Of a stretch of 64,000 bases of DNA, positions 21,022 through 29,738 are shown piece by piece. Origin of the DNA: Methylomonas paludis (GTDB lineage Bacteria > Pseudomonadota > Gammaproteobacteria > Methylococcales > Methylomonadaceae); the NCBI RefSeq assembly GCF_018734325.1, contig NZ_CP073754.1, positions 1,426,001-1,490,000 of the forward strand, read 5' to 3'. Below the pieces are notes generated by a model. It searched no databases. It had not been told where the DNA came from and worked only from the letters and a program-made list of their open reading frames with translations. The position numbers and the translations under genes are program-made. How positions within the stretch are numbered: position 1 is the first letter of the stretch; every line of letters begins with the position of its first letter.

Positions 21022-21939
21022 ATGTACACCATAGAGCCAAACCAAGATTACCGAGATCAAAGTCAGCGCCAAATCGATCAGTCAGCCACTGCCGCCCTGA
21101 AGGCCGATGCCGCCACTCATTACGACGAATGTTATAACGATTATTTGTTTGCCTGGTGCAATCGCGATAATTTAGCCTTGCATTATGGTTACTGGGCTGA
21201 TGACAAGCCTTATAATCAGCATCAAGCCTTATTAAACAAAAATCAGGTGCTGTATGCCGCCGCCGGTATCCAAACCTGTGACCGGGTGCTGGATGCCGGT
21301 TGCGGTATTGGCGGCAGCAGTATCTGGATGGCCAAGCAGCATGGTAATCAGGTTACCGGTATTACCATCAGCGCCAAACAGGCGGCTTATGCCCGGCAAC
21401 ACGCCCAACGCCACGGTGTGGCGGCACTAGTGGATTTTCAGGTCAGTGATTTTTGTGCCACGCCTTTTCCGGATCAGTCGTTTGATGTGGTATGGGCGCT
21501 GGAAAGCAGTTGTCATGCGTTGAACAAGGCGGATTTTTTGGCTGAGGCCTATCGGGTATTGCGTCCGGGCGGCAGGCTGGTGGTGTGCGATGGCTTTTTA
21601 TTGCAACGCCGTTTTAATGAATCACAATGGCAGGCTGTGCTGACTTGTCTGAACGGCTGGGCAGTGCCCAATTTGTGTGAGCGCGATGAGTTTAGCCGGT
21701 TGCTGACTCAGCAAAACTTTCAGGCTATTGCCTGGCAGGATATTACCGCGCAAACCTTACCTTCTGCCGATTATATGTATAAAGTGGCCAAGCGCTTGGA
21801 GCCGGTGCAGCGTTTAAGTCAATGGTTAGGCTTGCGTACCAAGGCCCAAACCGCCAACTATCTGGTGGGCCAGGCTCAGCGACGCTTATTTACGGAAAAA
21901 CTGACTGAATATTGTATCGTCACGGCGCAAAAAATCTAA
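21022..21939 (+). CDS. SAM-dependent methyltransferase (class I)
   Basis: This 305-residue methyltransferase has motif I VLDAGCGIGGSSIWMA, the acidic loop after VTGITIS, and DVVWALESSCHALNKADFLAEAYRVLRPGGRLVVCDGF. The pattern resembles small-molecule enzymes such as tocopherol, sterol or cyclopropane-type methyltransferases. The N-terminal HYGYWADD is the 'hydrophobic lid' seen in that group. The substrate is unknown. An earlier ATG at 20950 overlaps the previous gene and gives 329 residues; neither start has a clear ribosome-binding site. A lipoprotein gene follows 10 bp later. Confidence 0.8.
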   Translation: MYTIEPNQDYRDQSQRQIDQSATAALKADAATHYDECYNDYLFAWCNRDNLALHYGYWADDKPYNQHQALLNKNQVLYAAAGIQTCDRVLDAGCGIGGSSIWMAKQHGNQVTGITISAKQAAYARQHAQRHGVAALVDFQVSDFCATPFPDQSFDVVWALESSCHALNKADFLAEAYRVLRPGGRLVVCDGFLLQRRFNESQWQAVLTCLNGWAVPNLCERDEFSRLLTQQNFQAIAWQDITAQTLPSADYMYKVAKRLEPVQRLSQWLGLRTKAQTANYLVGQAQRRLFTEKLTEYCIVTAQKI

Positions 21940-21949
21940 AGGATTATTA

Positions 21950-22321
21950 ATGACATTAGCGCGAGCAGGAATTTTGTTGTGTTTGGCAGGGATGTCCGGC
22001 TGTGCAACGGTGCCGGCTAATAGTGGGCAGGTTAGTTTTGTCGGTTATGCCGAAGCGGTCTTTCGGCATCAAAATGAAGTCAGCAGCCGCTTGATGATGT
22101 TGAGCGAAGCCGAACAATTACCCGAAACCGAAGAGTTTGATCATGCCCAGGAAGCGATGGACAATGCCTGTCATTATCTGAACGAGTATGCAGAACGTGA
22201 AAACAGTCATGAAATTATCGGCTGGCATTTTAAAGCCAAGGTCCAAGACAGTGTGCAAGCCTGCGATCAGGCTGTGCAGCATATGGAAGCCTTGTTAAAT
22301 ACTGTGCCCAAGCAGCCGTGA
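21950..22321 (+). CDS. Small lipoprotein, unknown function
   Basis: The 123-residue protein has a type II signal peptide with lipobox LAGMSGC, cleaved before Cys18. The mature part is helical and rich in Glu, Ala, His and Gln, with no recognised domain. The ribosome-binding site AAAGGAT precedes the ATG. Position suggests an outer-membrane or periplasmic accessory co-expressed with the methyltransferase. Confidence 0.7.
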   Translation: MTLARAGILLCLAGMSGCATVPANSGQVSFVGYAEAVFRHQNEVSSRLMMLSEAEQLPETEEFDHAQEAMDNACHYLNEYAERENSHEIIGWHFKAKVQDSVQACDQAVQHMEALLNTVPKQP

Positions 22322-22427
22322 GCGGATTAGTATATACATTTTGCAATTTATGCATACCTATATTCAGGATGCTGGGATGGTCCAGGCCTGATTGTCTGAT
22401 ACATCACTTTAATCCATAGGTGATATC

Positions 22428-23312
22428 GTGATCGATAAAACGACGGAATTGATAGTGGTCAGCAATAAGAACTTGCAGTCTGCCGCCAATGTGGATTTTT
22501 ATCACCATGACATCAGTAGCGCTTTGCAAACCACGCTGGAGTTTGAAGAATTAATTGCGATTTTTTGTACCAAAATCCAGCAAATGATTCCGCATAAGGG
22601 GATTGAATATCATAATCCGGAGTTTGATTTAAACTTTAAGCGCGGGGTTTCTGCCGCTTATTCCTGCCGGTATGCCTTAAAAGTGGAAGATCAGCAATTG
22701 GGTGAATTAATCCTGATGCGTGAACACTCGTTCAGCGGCAAGGAGTTGCAGATACTGGCCCGGTTGTTGTGCTGTCTGATTTATCCTTTACGCAATGCCA
22801 CCCTGTTTCATCAAGCCCTGAAAATGGCTTATACGGATACGCTGACTAAAACCAGTAATCGGGCGGCGTTTTATGATTGTCTGCAACGTGAAATCAAGCG
22901 GGTAAAACGCAGTGTTCAGCCTTTGTCGCTGGTGTTTGTTGATCTTGATGATTTTAAAGCCATCAACGATACCTATGGTCACGAATGCGGCGACATGGTG
23001 CTGGCGGCGGTGGCAAACTGGTTAACCGTTAGTGTGCGCGGTAGTGATGCGGTGTTTCGTTATGGCGGCGAAGAGTTTGTGGTGATTCTTTGCGATACCG
23101 ATGCCGATGGCGCGAGGGTCATTGCCGAACGTATCCGTAAGGATATTGCCGCCCACACTATGGCTTATGACCGGCATTTATTAAGTATCACCGCCAGTGT
23201 CGGGGTCAGTACCCTGATGGCTCAGGAGCACGCCGATTCCTTGGTCAAGCGTGCCGATGCCGCTATGTACAGAGCCAAAAAACTGGGCCGCAATCAGGTC
23301 TGCGTTGGTTAA
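22428..23312 (+). CDS. Diguanylate cyclase (GGDEF domain)
   Basis: This 294-residue protein makes cyclic-di-GMP. The N-terminal half (about 30-130) looks like a degenerate GAF-type sensor. The active-site signature is GGEEF (213-217), with the product-inhibition I-site RGSD (204-207) exactly five residues before it. The start is a GTG at 22428. There is no membrane segment, so it is cytosolic. There is no EAL domain, so it is a synthase only. The input signal is unknown. Confidence 0.9.
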   Translation: MIDKTTELIVVSNKNLQSAANVDFYHHDISSALQTTLEFEELIAIFCTKIQQMIPHKGIEYHNPEFDLNFKRGVSAAYSCRYALKVEDQQLGELILMREHSFSGKELQILARLLCCLIYPLRNATLFHQALKMAYTDTLTKTSNRAAFYDCLQREIKRVKRSVQPLSLVFVDLDDFKAINDTYGHECGDMVLAAVANWLTVSVRGSDAVFRYGGEEFVVILCDTDADGARVIAERIRKDIAAHTMAYDRHLLSITASVGVSTLMAQEHADSLVKRADAAMYRAKKLGRNQVCVG

Positions 23313-23348
23313 AAAACCAACCTTATGTTGGGCTTGATGTTACGTCGG

Positions 23349-23882
23349 CTAGTCGCTACGCCGCTCCAGTAAGCCGGTTTTTTGTTCCAGTTTAATCACT
23401 GCCTGATTCAGCACATAAAAATGCTTTTCTTCGGCAAACTGTAAGCCCAGGGCATAAAAAATCGGCATCCAGAATGGATTAATCATCAATGCACCCAGCA
23501 GGCTTTTAAAGGTGCGCTTCAGATTTTTCACCGGATTAAAACCGTCACTCAAGCTGAATTTGGGATGCTCGGCAAACACTTCCAGCAAGGGGTTCAAAAT
23601 AGCAAAATCAAAGCCTTGGCGTTTGGCCATAGTGGCGGCCAGTTTGGCTTTGATGGCGTTAAAATTCAGTCTGGCCCGGCACACAGACACAATAAAAGCC
23701 AGCGCCATTAAAGGTAACAATACTTTGGGGGGGGCGATAGGCGCAAAAATGGGCGCTGACAGCACCAGGGCATAACCCAGCATCAGCATGTCTTCACCGC
23801 GCTCAACATCACGATCGACGCCTTTGATAATCGATATCACCGGATTGGCATCGGCTTCCGGATAAATTTGGGGTTCGGCCAT
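23349..23882 (-). CDS. Hypothetical membrane protein
   Basis: This 177-residue protein has a hydrophobic segment at about 40-65 (YALVLSAPIFAPIAPPKVLLPLMALAFIVSV split by a Pro turn) and another near 133-147. The rest is basic and soluble. I do not recognise the family. It is convergent with the diguanylate cyclase gene. Confidence 0.6.
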   Translation of the reverse strand: MAEPQIYPEADANPVISIIKGVDRDVERGEDMLMLGYALVLSAPIFAPIAPPKVLLPLMALAFIVSVCRARLNFNAIKAKLAATMAKRQGFDFAILNPLLEVFAEHPKFSLSDGFNPVKNLKRTFKSLLGALMINPFWMPIFYALGLQFAEEKHFYVLNQAVIKLEQKTGLLERRSD

Positions 23883-24006
23883 TATTATTCTCCAAAAAAC
23901 TCAAACAGGAAAAGCCCAACAGCAATGCTTCCATAATTGATGAAAATGTCAAGTTTGGGGGTGTTAAATTTTGGGGTGGGGGCAAGGCGATAGCCGGTTT
24001 ACGGGG

Positions 24007-24089
24007 GGCGGCGATGCCAGCTACGATAGAACAAAATTGGGGATCGCAGAATGCTGGGTATCGCGTTGCTCTACCCAGCCTACAGCTTA
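24007..24089 (+). repeat. 83-bp direct repeat, left copy (includes RAYT 3' end and a REP)
   Basis: It matches 24730-24812 without gaps and with 3 mismatches. The repeat contains the last 13 codons of the RAYT gene plus a family C REP (24053-24083). Confidence 0.95.
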
Positions 24090-24125
24090 TGCCAAAAATC
24101 ATAATTTATGGTACAGATTAGGGTG

Positions 24126-24156
24126 GTAGGCTGGGAGGAGCAACGCGATACCCAGC
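24126..24156 (-). repeat. REP element, family C, inverted copy
   Basis: GTAG followed by arms GCTGGG and CCCAGC in the opposite orientation to the copy at 24053, forming a convergent REP pair (BIME-like) just upstream of the RAYT gene. Confidence 0.85.
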
Positions 24157-24238
24157 AAAATCTTTGACAGCTGGTTCAGTTAAACAATATGATTTGTAAA
24201 ACAAGCAGATAAACCCAGCTTATCAAATTGAATGAATT

Positions 24239-24769
24239 ATGCGTAATTATATTCGTAGTTATTCAAAAGGCGGCAGCTATTTCTTTACTGTCAACCTAGC
24301 CCAGCGCAAACAAAATGATTTATTGATCCGGCATATCGACGAATTACGCAATGCCTGCCGCTATATCCAACAACGTCATCCTTTGGTCATTGAAGCGATG
24401 GTGGTGTTGCCGGAACATTTGCATTGTATTTGGCGCTTACCTGAAGGTGACGATGCTTATTCCTTACGTTGGCGTTTATTAAAAGCCCATTTTTCCAGAC
24501 ACATTGACAGGGGTGAAACCATTTCTGCCAGCCGGTTACGAAAAAACGAACGCGGCCTCTGGCAGCGGCGGTATTGGGAACACCAGATTCGTGATGACAC
24601 GGATTTTCAGAGGCATTTGGATTATATCCATTACAATCCAGTCAAACATGGCTATGTGAAAAATGCAGCGGATTGGCCTTATTCATCTATTCATCGCTGG
24701 ATTAAATTAGGGGTCTATACCAAGGATTGGGCGGCGATGCCGGCTACGATAGAACAAAATTGGGGGTAG
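24239..24769 (+). CDS. rayT: REP-associated tyrosine transposase (RAYT, IS200/IS605-like)
   Basis: This 176-residue Y1-transposase-fold protein cuts and joins single-stranded REP hairpins. The HUH motif appears as PEHLHCIW (His-hydrophobic-His), and the catalytic Tyr region is HLDYIHYNPVKHGYV. The C-terminus WPYSSIHRW is a RAYT signature. Such single-copy genes are bounded by REPs of their own family, exactly as seen here. Their last codons are duplicated upstream. Confidence 0.92.
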   Translation: MRNYIRSYSKGGSYFFTVNLAQRKQNDLLIRHIDELRNACRYIQQRHPLVIEAMVVLPEHLHCIWRLPEGDDAYSLRWRLLKAHFSRHIDRGETISASRLRKNERGLWQRRYWEHQIRDDTDFQRHLDYIHYNPVKHGYVKNAADWPYSSIHRWIKLGVYTKDWAAMPATIEQNWG

Positions 24770-24812
24770 CAGAATGCTGGGTATCGCGTTGCTCTACCCA
24801 GCCTACAGCTTA
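24730..24812 (+). repeat. 83-bp direct repeat, right copy (includes REP 24776-24806)
   Basis: It covers the 3' end of the RAYT gene and the downstream family C REP: arms GCTGGGTA and TACCCAGC, loop TCGCGTTGCTC, tail CTAC. Confidence 0.95.
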
Positions 24813-24917
24813 AATAGTTTAGCAAGGGCATCTAAAGAGACGCCATTCAATTTTTTAGTGACAATATACCTAATATACGTATTATATGTATACTACATAG
24901 TATGCATATGAGGTGTT

Positions 24918-25181
24918 ATGTTTATGGTTACCATTAGTTCTGTCGAGCTGCAAAGACATTTTGGGCATTACCAAGATGTTGCGCTTACTGAGCCTGTTGC
25001 TGTTACCCGCAATGGTCGTGAGCGTGTCGTCATAATATCTGTTGATGAGTACAACAGATTGAAGCGGCGAGATCGCCAAGTGTTAAGTATTGACGATTTT
25101 ACCGAAACAGATTTACAAAAAATTATGGATTCTGAGCCACCAGTCGAAGCCGCCGCTTTCAACTCTGAATTTAAAGGCTAG
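24918..25181 (+). CDS. Phd/YefM family antitoxin
   Basis: This 87-residue antitoxin begins VTISSVELQRHFGHYQD and carries the family motif AVTRNGRERVVIISVDEYNRL. Phd-type proteins bind DNA through the N-terminus and the toxin through the disordered C-terminus. It is directly followed by a PemK/MazF-like gene, an uncommon but known antitoxin-toxin pairing. Confidence 0.85.
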   Translation: MFMVTISSVELQRHFGHYQDVALTEPVAVTRNGRERVVIISVDEYNRLKRRDRQVLSIDDFTETDLQKIMDSEPPVEAAAFNSEFKG

Positions 25182-25185
25182 TGTT

Positions 25186-25623
25186 TTGGCGCTTCCTAAA
25201 CCTGTTCCTGCTATGGTGATTCGCTATTCTTATTTGTGGCATTCGGAATATCTGCGCGGCAAAGAAGAAGGCTTAAAAGACAGGCCATGCGCTGTGATTC
25301 TGGTGACTTACGATGATGATGGTGAAGAAATTGTCACCGTACTCCCTATAACCCATACCCAGCCATCAAATCCGGATTTAGCGGTAGAAATTCCATACCA
25401 AACCAAGCAGCGTTTAGGCTTAGATAGCGATCTTTGTTGGATCATATTGACGGAAGTCAATCGCTTTAGGTGGCCTGGCCCTGATTTGCGTATCGCAAAT
25501 TCAGCAGACAATGCCACTGTTAGCTATGGATTATTACCAAGTAATTTGTTCAATGAAGTTAAACGCAAGCTACATATTGTTGTTAATGCTCGTTTGACCA
25601 ATATCATAAAAAGAACTGAATAG
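25186..25623 (+). CDS. PemK/MazF-like toxin
   Basis: This protein of about 145 residues resembles PemK/MazF-family mRNA interferases: RPCAVILVTYDDDGEE, TVLPITHTQPSNPDLAVEIP, CWIILTEVNRFRWPGPDLR and a C-terminal helix. The best start is TTG at 25186, 4 bp after the antitoxin stop, or ATG at 25213. A frame starting at 25090 would overlap the antitoxin by 90 bp and is unlikely. A 12-bp hairpin at 25706-25735 lies downstream. Confidence 0.75.
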   Translation: MALPKPVPAMVIRYSYLWHSEYLRGKEEGLKDRPCAVILVTYDDDGEEIVTVLPITHTQPSNPDLAVEIPYQTKQRLGLDSDLCWIILTEVNRFRWPGPDLRIANSADNATVSYGLLPSNLFNEVKRKLHIVVNARLTNIIKRTE

Positions 25624-25705
25624 TCCACAATCAAAAGATAATGAATAATAAAGTTATTTTTAATCTGTTCCCCGTTTATTTTTGCATCGTTAAAACTGCG
25701 GAAGT

Positions 25706-25735
25706 TTGGCCTAGCTTGTTGGTAAGCTAGGCCAA
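25706..25735. terminator. Stem-loop after the Phd/PemK operon
   Basis: TTGGCCTAGCTT pairs with AAGCTAGGCCAA across a GTTGGT loop (12 bp). Only short T runs follow, so it may be a weak or bidirectional terminator. Confidence 0.6.
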
Positions 25736-25784
25736 TCGGTGGGGTTGGGGTTTTGTCTTGCCCGGCATTAAGGCGCGAGGCATA

Positions 25785-26219
25785 TTACATGGAGTTCAGC
25801 TTGTAAGTGACGCTATGCGGGTTGTTTTTGTCGCGGTCGTCCGGTTTCTTTTTCCGGTTCTGATCAATCCGTTCCTGGGTAAACTCGGCTATCATTTGAT
25901 CCCAGTTGTTGAATTGCTCGTATTCTTTGCTGCCGGCGGCTTTGTGTTTTAGAAACAGTTCTTTGCCGATTTCTATCAGTTGCTCTGGGGTTTTGCCGTC
26001 GATGGCTTCCAAAAATTCCTTGTTATTTCTGATTTCGTCGCGCAAACTCCAGAAAGAAATCTCATATTCTATACGTTGATCAAGCGGCAACCGTTCCTTG
26101 ATCGAGTTCATGGATCTGTTCACGGTTTTGAGTGAACTGCCATTGATTTGATGGCTTTTATTGCAGCCCATCAGTAAGGCGCAAACGGTAAATACTAGAA
26201 CTGCTGTTGTTCTTTTCAT
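25785..26219 (-). CDS. DUF6694-like lipoprotein
   Basis: This 144-residue protein has a lipobox LLMGC with Cys19 as lipid site. The mature part begins NKSHQINGSSLKTVNRSMNSIKERL and contains LPLDQRIEYEISFWSLRD, which resembles DUF6694 lipoproteins. The C-terminus is charged. The role is unknown. Confidence 0.7.
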   Translation of the reverse strand: MKRTTAVLVFTVCALLMGCNKSHQINGSSLKTVNRSMNSIKERLPLDQRIEYEISFWSLRDEIRNNKEFLEAIDGKTPEQLIEIGKELFLKHKAAGSKEYEQFNNWDQMIAEFTQERIDQNRKKKPDDRDKNNPHSVTYKLNSM

Positions 26220-26337
26220 GGTGCAATCCCCTGGTTGACAAGATGAACTATCCCGAATTTTATATTTATAATGCGTTTAATTCGGGTAACTTAACAAACT
26301 AAATTACTCGGTAATTATAAACCTAAGCACATTTATC

Positions 26338-28080
26338 ATGCTGGAATTTATCCAACTACTCAAACAGCGTTACCAGGCTGTCCTCCTGCAACTGGATAAA
26401 AAAAATCCGCTTTTTCTCGACTATCAGCAGTGTGTAGAGCAACTGCTTTACGCCGAGGCCTTTATTCGTAAAGGCCAGTTGATCAGCGCTTACCCTAAAC
26501 TGCCGTTGCAGATCGCGGTGATAGGCCCTACCCAGGTTGGCAAAAGTTCTGTGGTTAATCTGTTGTTAAACAATGACCTGGCTGGTGTCAGTCCGCTGGC
26601 TGGTTACACTGTGCATCCGCACGGCTATTATCAGGGTTTAAGCGCTGCTGACCAGCAAGCCATCCAGCACTATTTTACCGGGTTTACGGCAATAAGCGAA
26701 TCCAGTCTGAGCGCGGCGCATTATGACCGTTTTTCGCTGACGGCCAATCCGGCCGGCTCTAAATTGCTGCCTCAGGGTCTGTGCTGGGATACCCCGGATT
26801 TTGATTCTATTGATGCGGCGGATTACCGGGAAGGGGTGATCAGAACCATAGCTCTGGCCGATGTGATAGTGGTGGTGGTCAGCAAGGAAAAATACGCCGA
26901 TCAATCGGTTTGGGAGGTGTTGCAAACCATTGCCGGCTTTCAGCAGCCGACCCTGATTTGTTTAAACAAATTAAGTCCGGGCAGCGAAGCTGAAGTGATT
27001 AAATCTCTGGAACAGAAATGGCGCCAGCATCGCAATGAAGCGCTGCCGGAAATTATCCCCATGCTGTTTCACAAGCCGGGTGGCACGCCGGTTTGGCCGG
27101 CGGCTTCGGCCAAAGCTTTACTTAAACTGGCCGGCAAGGTGGCGCACGCCAAACAGCCGCGTTACCAGCAGCAATGGTTGCAGCAGTACTGGCAGCAATG
27201 GTTGCAACCGGTGTATGCTGAACATCAGGCCCAGCAGCGCTGGCAGCAGTTGGTTGACAGTGCGATCAAACAGGCCGGGCTGGATTATCGGCGAGATTAT
27301 CTGGATCATCCGCATCATTACGAAACCTTTCAGAAAGCTGTGCTCAGTATGCTTAATCTGCTGGAGATACCGGGTATTGCCAAGGCCGTCAGTCAGGCCC
27401 GCCGCACTATCACCTGGCCGCTGCGTCAATTGATGAGTTTGGGTAAGGACTCGGGCAAACCACCGCTTAGTCAGGAACAGACGGTGCTGCGCCAGATCGG
27501 CGGTCATGTGATGATACATCTGGCGGATAAATTGCTGGAAATCCATGAAACTACGCAGGCGCCTTCGGCCTGGTGGCAGGAAACCACGGTCCTGCTGCGG
27601 CAGCATAAGCAGACCATACTGGGCCAGTATGATGCCCTGGTATTTGATTATCAGCAGCATTTTGAGCAGGATGTGGAAGCCGCCGCCACTCGTTTATACC
27701 ACAAGCTACAGGAACAGCCGTTGGTGTTGAACAGCCTGCGCGCTACCCGTATTTCTACCGATGTGCTGGTGATGCTGCTGGCTATTCAGGCCGGCGGCAT
27801 TGGTGTACACGATCTGTTGTTAACACCGATGATGCTGTCCATTACTTCTTATTTGGCGGAAAGTGCCATTGGTAGCTATATGGACAGGGTGGCTGCGGAT
27901 TTAAAACGCCATCAGTTTAATACCGTGCATAACGGTCTGTTTGACAGTCATTTAAAACAGGCGCTATACCGTTTGCCGCAGCTGAGCCTGAGCAATAACA
28001 GCTTTAATATCCCCGAATCTCTGTGCCGTCAGGCCGAAAAATCGCTTAACGAGAAGAAACATGGTTTACGATTACTTTGA
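26338..28080 (+). CDS. Dynamin-like GTPase, first of a tandem pair
   Basis: This 580-residue protein has a P-loop GTPase domain: G1 GPTQVGKS (63-70), G3 DTPDFDSID (151-159) and G4 position NKLS (210-213). The last residue of G4 is Ser instead of Asp, so guanine specificity may be altered. The C-terminal half is helical with a hydrophobic stretch near 475-510 that could touch the membrane. It overlaps the next GTPase gene by 20 bp. I do not recognise a named family. The architecture resembles bacterial dynamin-like proteins. A role in membrane remodelling is a guess. Confidence 0.78.
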   Translation: MLEFIQLLKQRYQAVLLQLDKKNPLFLDYQQCVEQLLYAEAFIRKGQLISAYPKLPLQIAVIGPTQVGKSSVVNLLLNNDLAGVSPLAGYTVHPHGYYQGLSAADQQAIQHYFTGFTAISESSLSAAHYDRFSLTANPAGSKLLPQGLCWDTPDFDSIDAADYREGVIRTIALADVIVVVVSKEKYADQSVWEVLQTIAGFQQPTLICLNKLSPGSEAEVIKSLEQKWRQHRNEALPEIIPMLFHKPGGTPVWPAASAKALLKLAGKVAHAKQPRYQQQWLQQYWQQWLQPVYAEHQAQQRWQQLVDSAIKQAGLDYRRDYLDHPHHYETFQKAVLSMLNLLEIPGIAKAVSQARRTITWPLRQLMSLGKDSGKPPLSQEQTVLRQIGGHVMIHLADKLLEIHETTQAPSAWWQETTVLLRQHKQTILGQYDALVFDYQQHFEQDVEAAATRLYHKLQEQPLVLNSLRATRISTDVLVMLLAIQAGGIGVHDLLLTPMMLSITSYLAESAIGSYMDRVAADLKRHQFNTVHNGLFDSHLKQALYRLPQLSLSNNSFNIPESLCRQAEKSLNEKKHGLRLL

Positions 28081-29647
28081 ATTGCTGGCCCAGGCGCGCA
28101 GTTGGGCCGCCCAAACCGTAGCCGAAGGGCGTTTGACCCAGCAACAAGCCCAAGTCTTGCAGGATATCGACAGTCGCAGTCCTGATAGTTTATTTGGCAG
28201 CGAAACCCCAGCAACGCTGGTCCGACCATTGATTGTGGCCTTTATGGGCGGTACCGGGGTGGGCAAAAGCTCTTTATTAAATCGGCTGGCCGGGCAGGCC
28301 ATTGCCAGAGCCGGGGTGGAGCGGCCTACCTCCAGGGAAGTAACTCTGTATCATCATCAAGCCCTGGCTTTACAGCATTTACCGCTCGGCCTGCCGCTGG
28401 ACAGCATCAAAATCTGTACCCACAATCAGGCCGATCAAGCCAATATTGTCTGGATCGATATGCCGGATTTTGACAGTATAGAGCTGGATAATCAGCATCA
28501 GGTATTGGAATGGCTGCCGCATATCGATGTGTTGATTTATGTGGTTAGCCCTGAGCGTTATCGGGACAACAAGGCCTGGCAATTATTGCTGGCCGAAGGC
28601 GCCAAACATGCATGGCTGTTTGTGATGAATCAATGGGATAGGGGCCTGCCGGTTCAGTTTGACGATTTTATCCGCCAGTTGCATACAGCGGGTTTTAAAC
28701 AGCCGCTGGTGTTTCGCACCAGTTGCCTGGAACTCGAAGCCGATGATTTTGCCGATATGCAGCAGCAATTGCTGCAGTTGTCCGGGCAGCATAGTGTCAG
28801 CGAATTAAGCCAGCGTAGTCAGCGCCAGCGGTTTTTGCAACTGCAACAGGGTTTGCAACAAATTGCCGCCGCGCTGGCCGGGCGGGATTTCACCCGGCTG
28901 CACAATAGCTATCAGGAACTTTGGCAGAACTATACCGGCAGTCTGGAACAAGGCTTGCTTTGGCCGATGCAGCAAATCGCCGCTTATTGGGCTGAGCGTC
29001 CTGGCCAAAAGCCGGATATCAAGCTCTGGGACGACTGGGCGCAAAGCCGGTTTGCCGATGTGCTGGATGGTTTGGTACTGCAGGCCGCGCAGCATGATAT
29101 CCCGGTTAAGCCCTTAAAAGCCGGTTTGCAGCAGCTTAAAAATCAGGCTGAGCAAAAAATCAGTCAGTCCACCGAGTTGGTCGTGCGCACGGCTTTAATT
29201 AATCCCGGTAACAGAGTGCAGCGTTTTTTTCTGCGCCTGACCGCCATCTGCGAAACCCTGCTGCCGCTGCTGGCGATGGCGGCTGTGGCGTATGAAGTTT
29301 ATTTTGGTTTTTATCAGGGGCTGAACAATCAAGCTTATCTGGGCGTGGATTTTGCCGTGCACAGTGTGTTATTAATCGGTTTAAGCTGGTTGATACCTTA
29401 TTTTCTGCATAAAAAAATCCAGCCTTCATTACAAAAAACCGCGCTTAAGGGTTTGAAAAAAGGTTTGCAACAGGCGCTTACGGCGCTGGATGCTGATATC
29501 AGGGATTTACTGGCCGGCGAACAGGCTCGGCAGTTGGAATTGCAACAGCAAATCGGGCAATTTATTAGCGCCAGCAATCTGCAAACCGGGCAAAAGCCGG
29601 TGAGCAGCGGTTTGCTGGAGAGGGTGTTGTTGAGTGAGGCGGATTAA
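28061..29647 (+). CDS. Dynamin-like GTPase, second of a tandem pair
   Basis: This 528-residue protein is related to the upstream one. G1 is GGTGVGKS (63-70), G2 is PTSREVT (89-95), G3 is DMPDFDSIE (133-141), and G4 is NQWD, with Gln replacing Lys. Two hydrophobic segments at about 393-445 (ETLLPLLAMAAVAYEVYFGF and VHSVLLIGLSWLIPYFL) suggest membrane insertion. Both proteins share the DxPDFDSI G3 signature in place of the usual DxxG. The start ATG at 28061 overlaps the first gene, so the two are likely co-translated partners. Confidence 0.8.
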   Translation: MVYDYFELLAQARSWAAQTVAEGRLTQQQAQVLQDIDSRSPDSLFGSETPATLVRPLIVAFMGGTGVGKSSLLNRLAGQAIARAGVERPTSREVTLYHHQALALQHLPLGLPLDSIKICTHNQADQANIVWIDMPDFDSIELDNQHQVLEWLPHIDVLIYVVSPERYRDNKAWQLLLAEGAKHAWLFVMNQWDRGLPVQFDDFIRQLHTAGFKQPLVFRTSCLELEADDFADMQQQLLQLSGQHSVSELSQRSQRQRFLQLQQGLQQIAAALAGRDFTRLHNSYQELWQNYTGSLEQGLLWPMQQIAAYWAERPGQKPDIKLWDDWAQSRFADVLDGLVLQAAQHDIPVKPLKAGLQQLKNQAEQKISQSTELVVRTALINPGNRVQRFFLRLTAICETLLPLLAMAAVAYEVYFGFYQGLNNQAYLGVDFAVHSVLLIGLSWLIPYFLHKKIQPSLQKTALKGLKKGLQQALTALDADIRDLLAGEQARQLELQQQIGQFISASNLQTGQKPVSSGLLERVLLSEAD

Positions 29648-29738
29648 GTTGTATGGCCATTGTAAGTCAGTTCTAGAGTAATATGCAGCATCCTATAAGG
29701 CTATACGGTACTCGCCTATGTTTGGCGGCGAAATAATC

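Larger units (their letters stand above)
23883..24238. other. Upstream region of the RAYT gene with family C REPs
   Basis: This stretch holds the left 83-bp direct repeat (24007-24089) and two family C REPs in opposite orientation (24053-24083 and 24126-24156). No gene is seen. Confidence 0.8.

Noticed and set aside
25090-25185. Longer N-terminus of the PemK-like toxin
   Set aside because: It would overlap most of the antitoxin gene and has no similarity to the family; the TTG at 25186 or ATG at 25213 is better.
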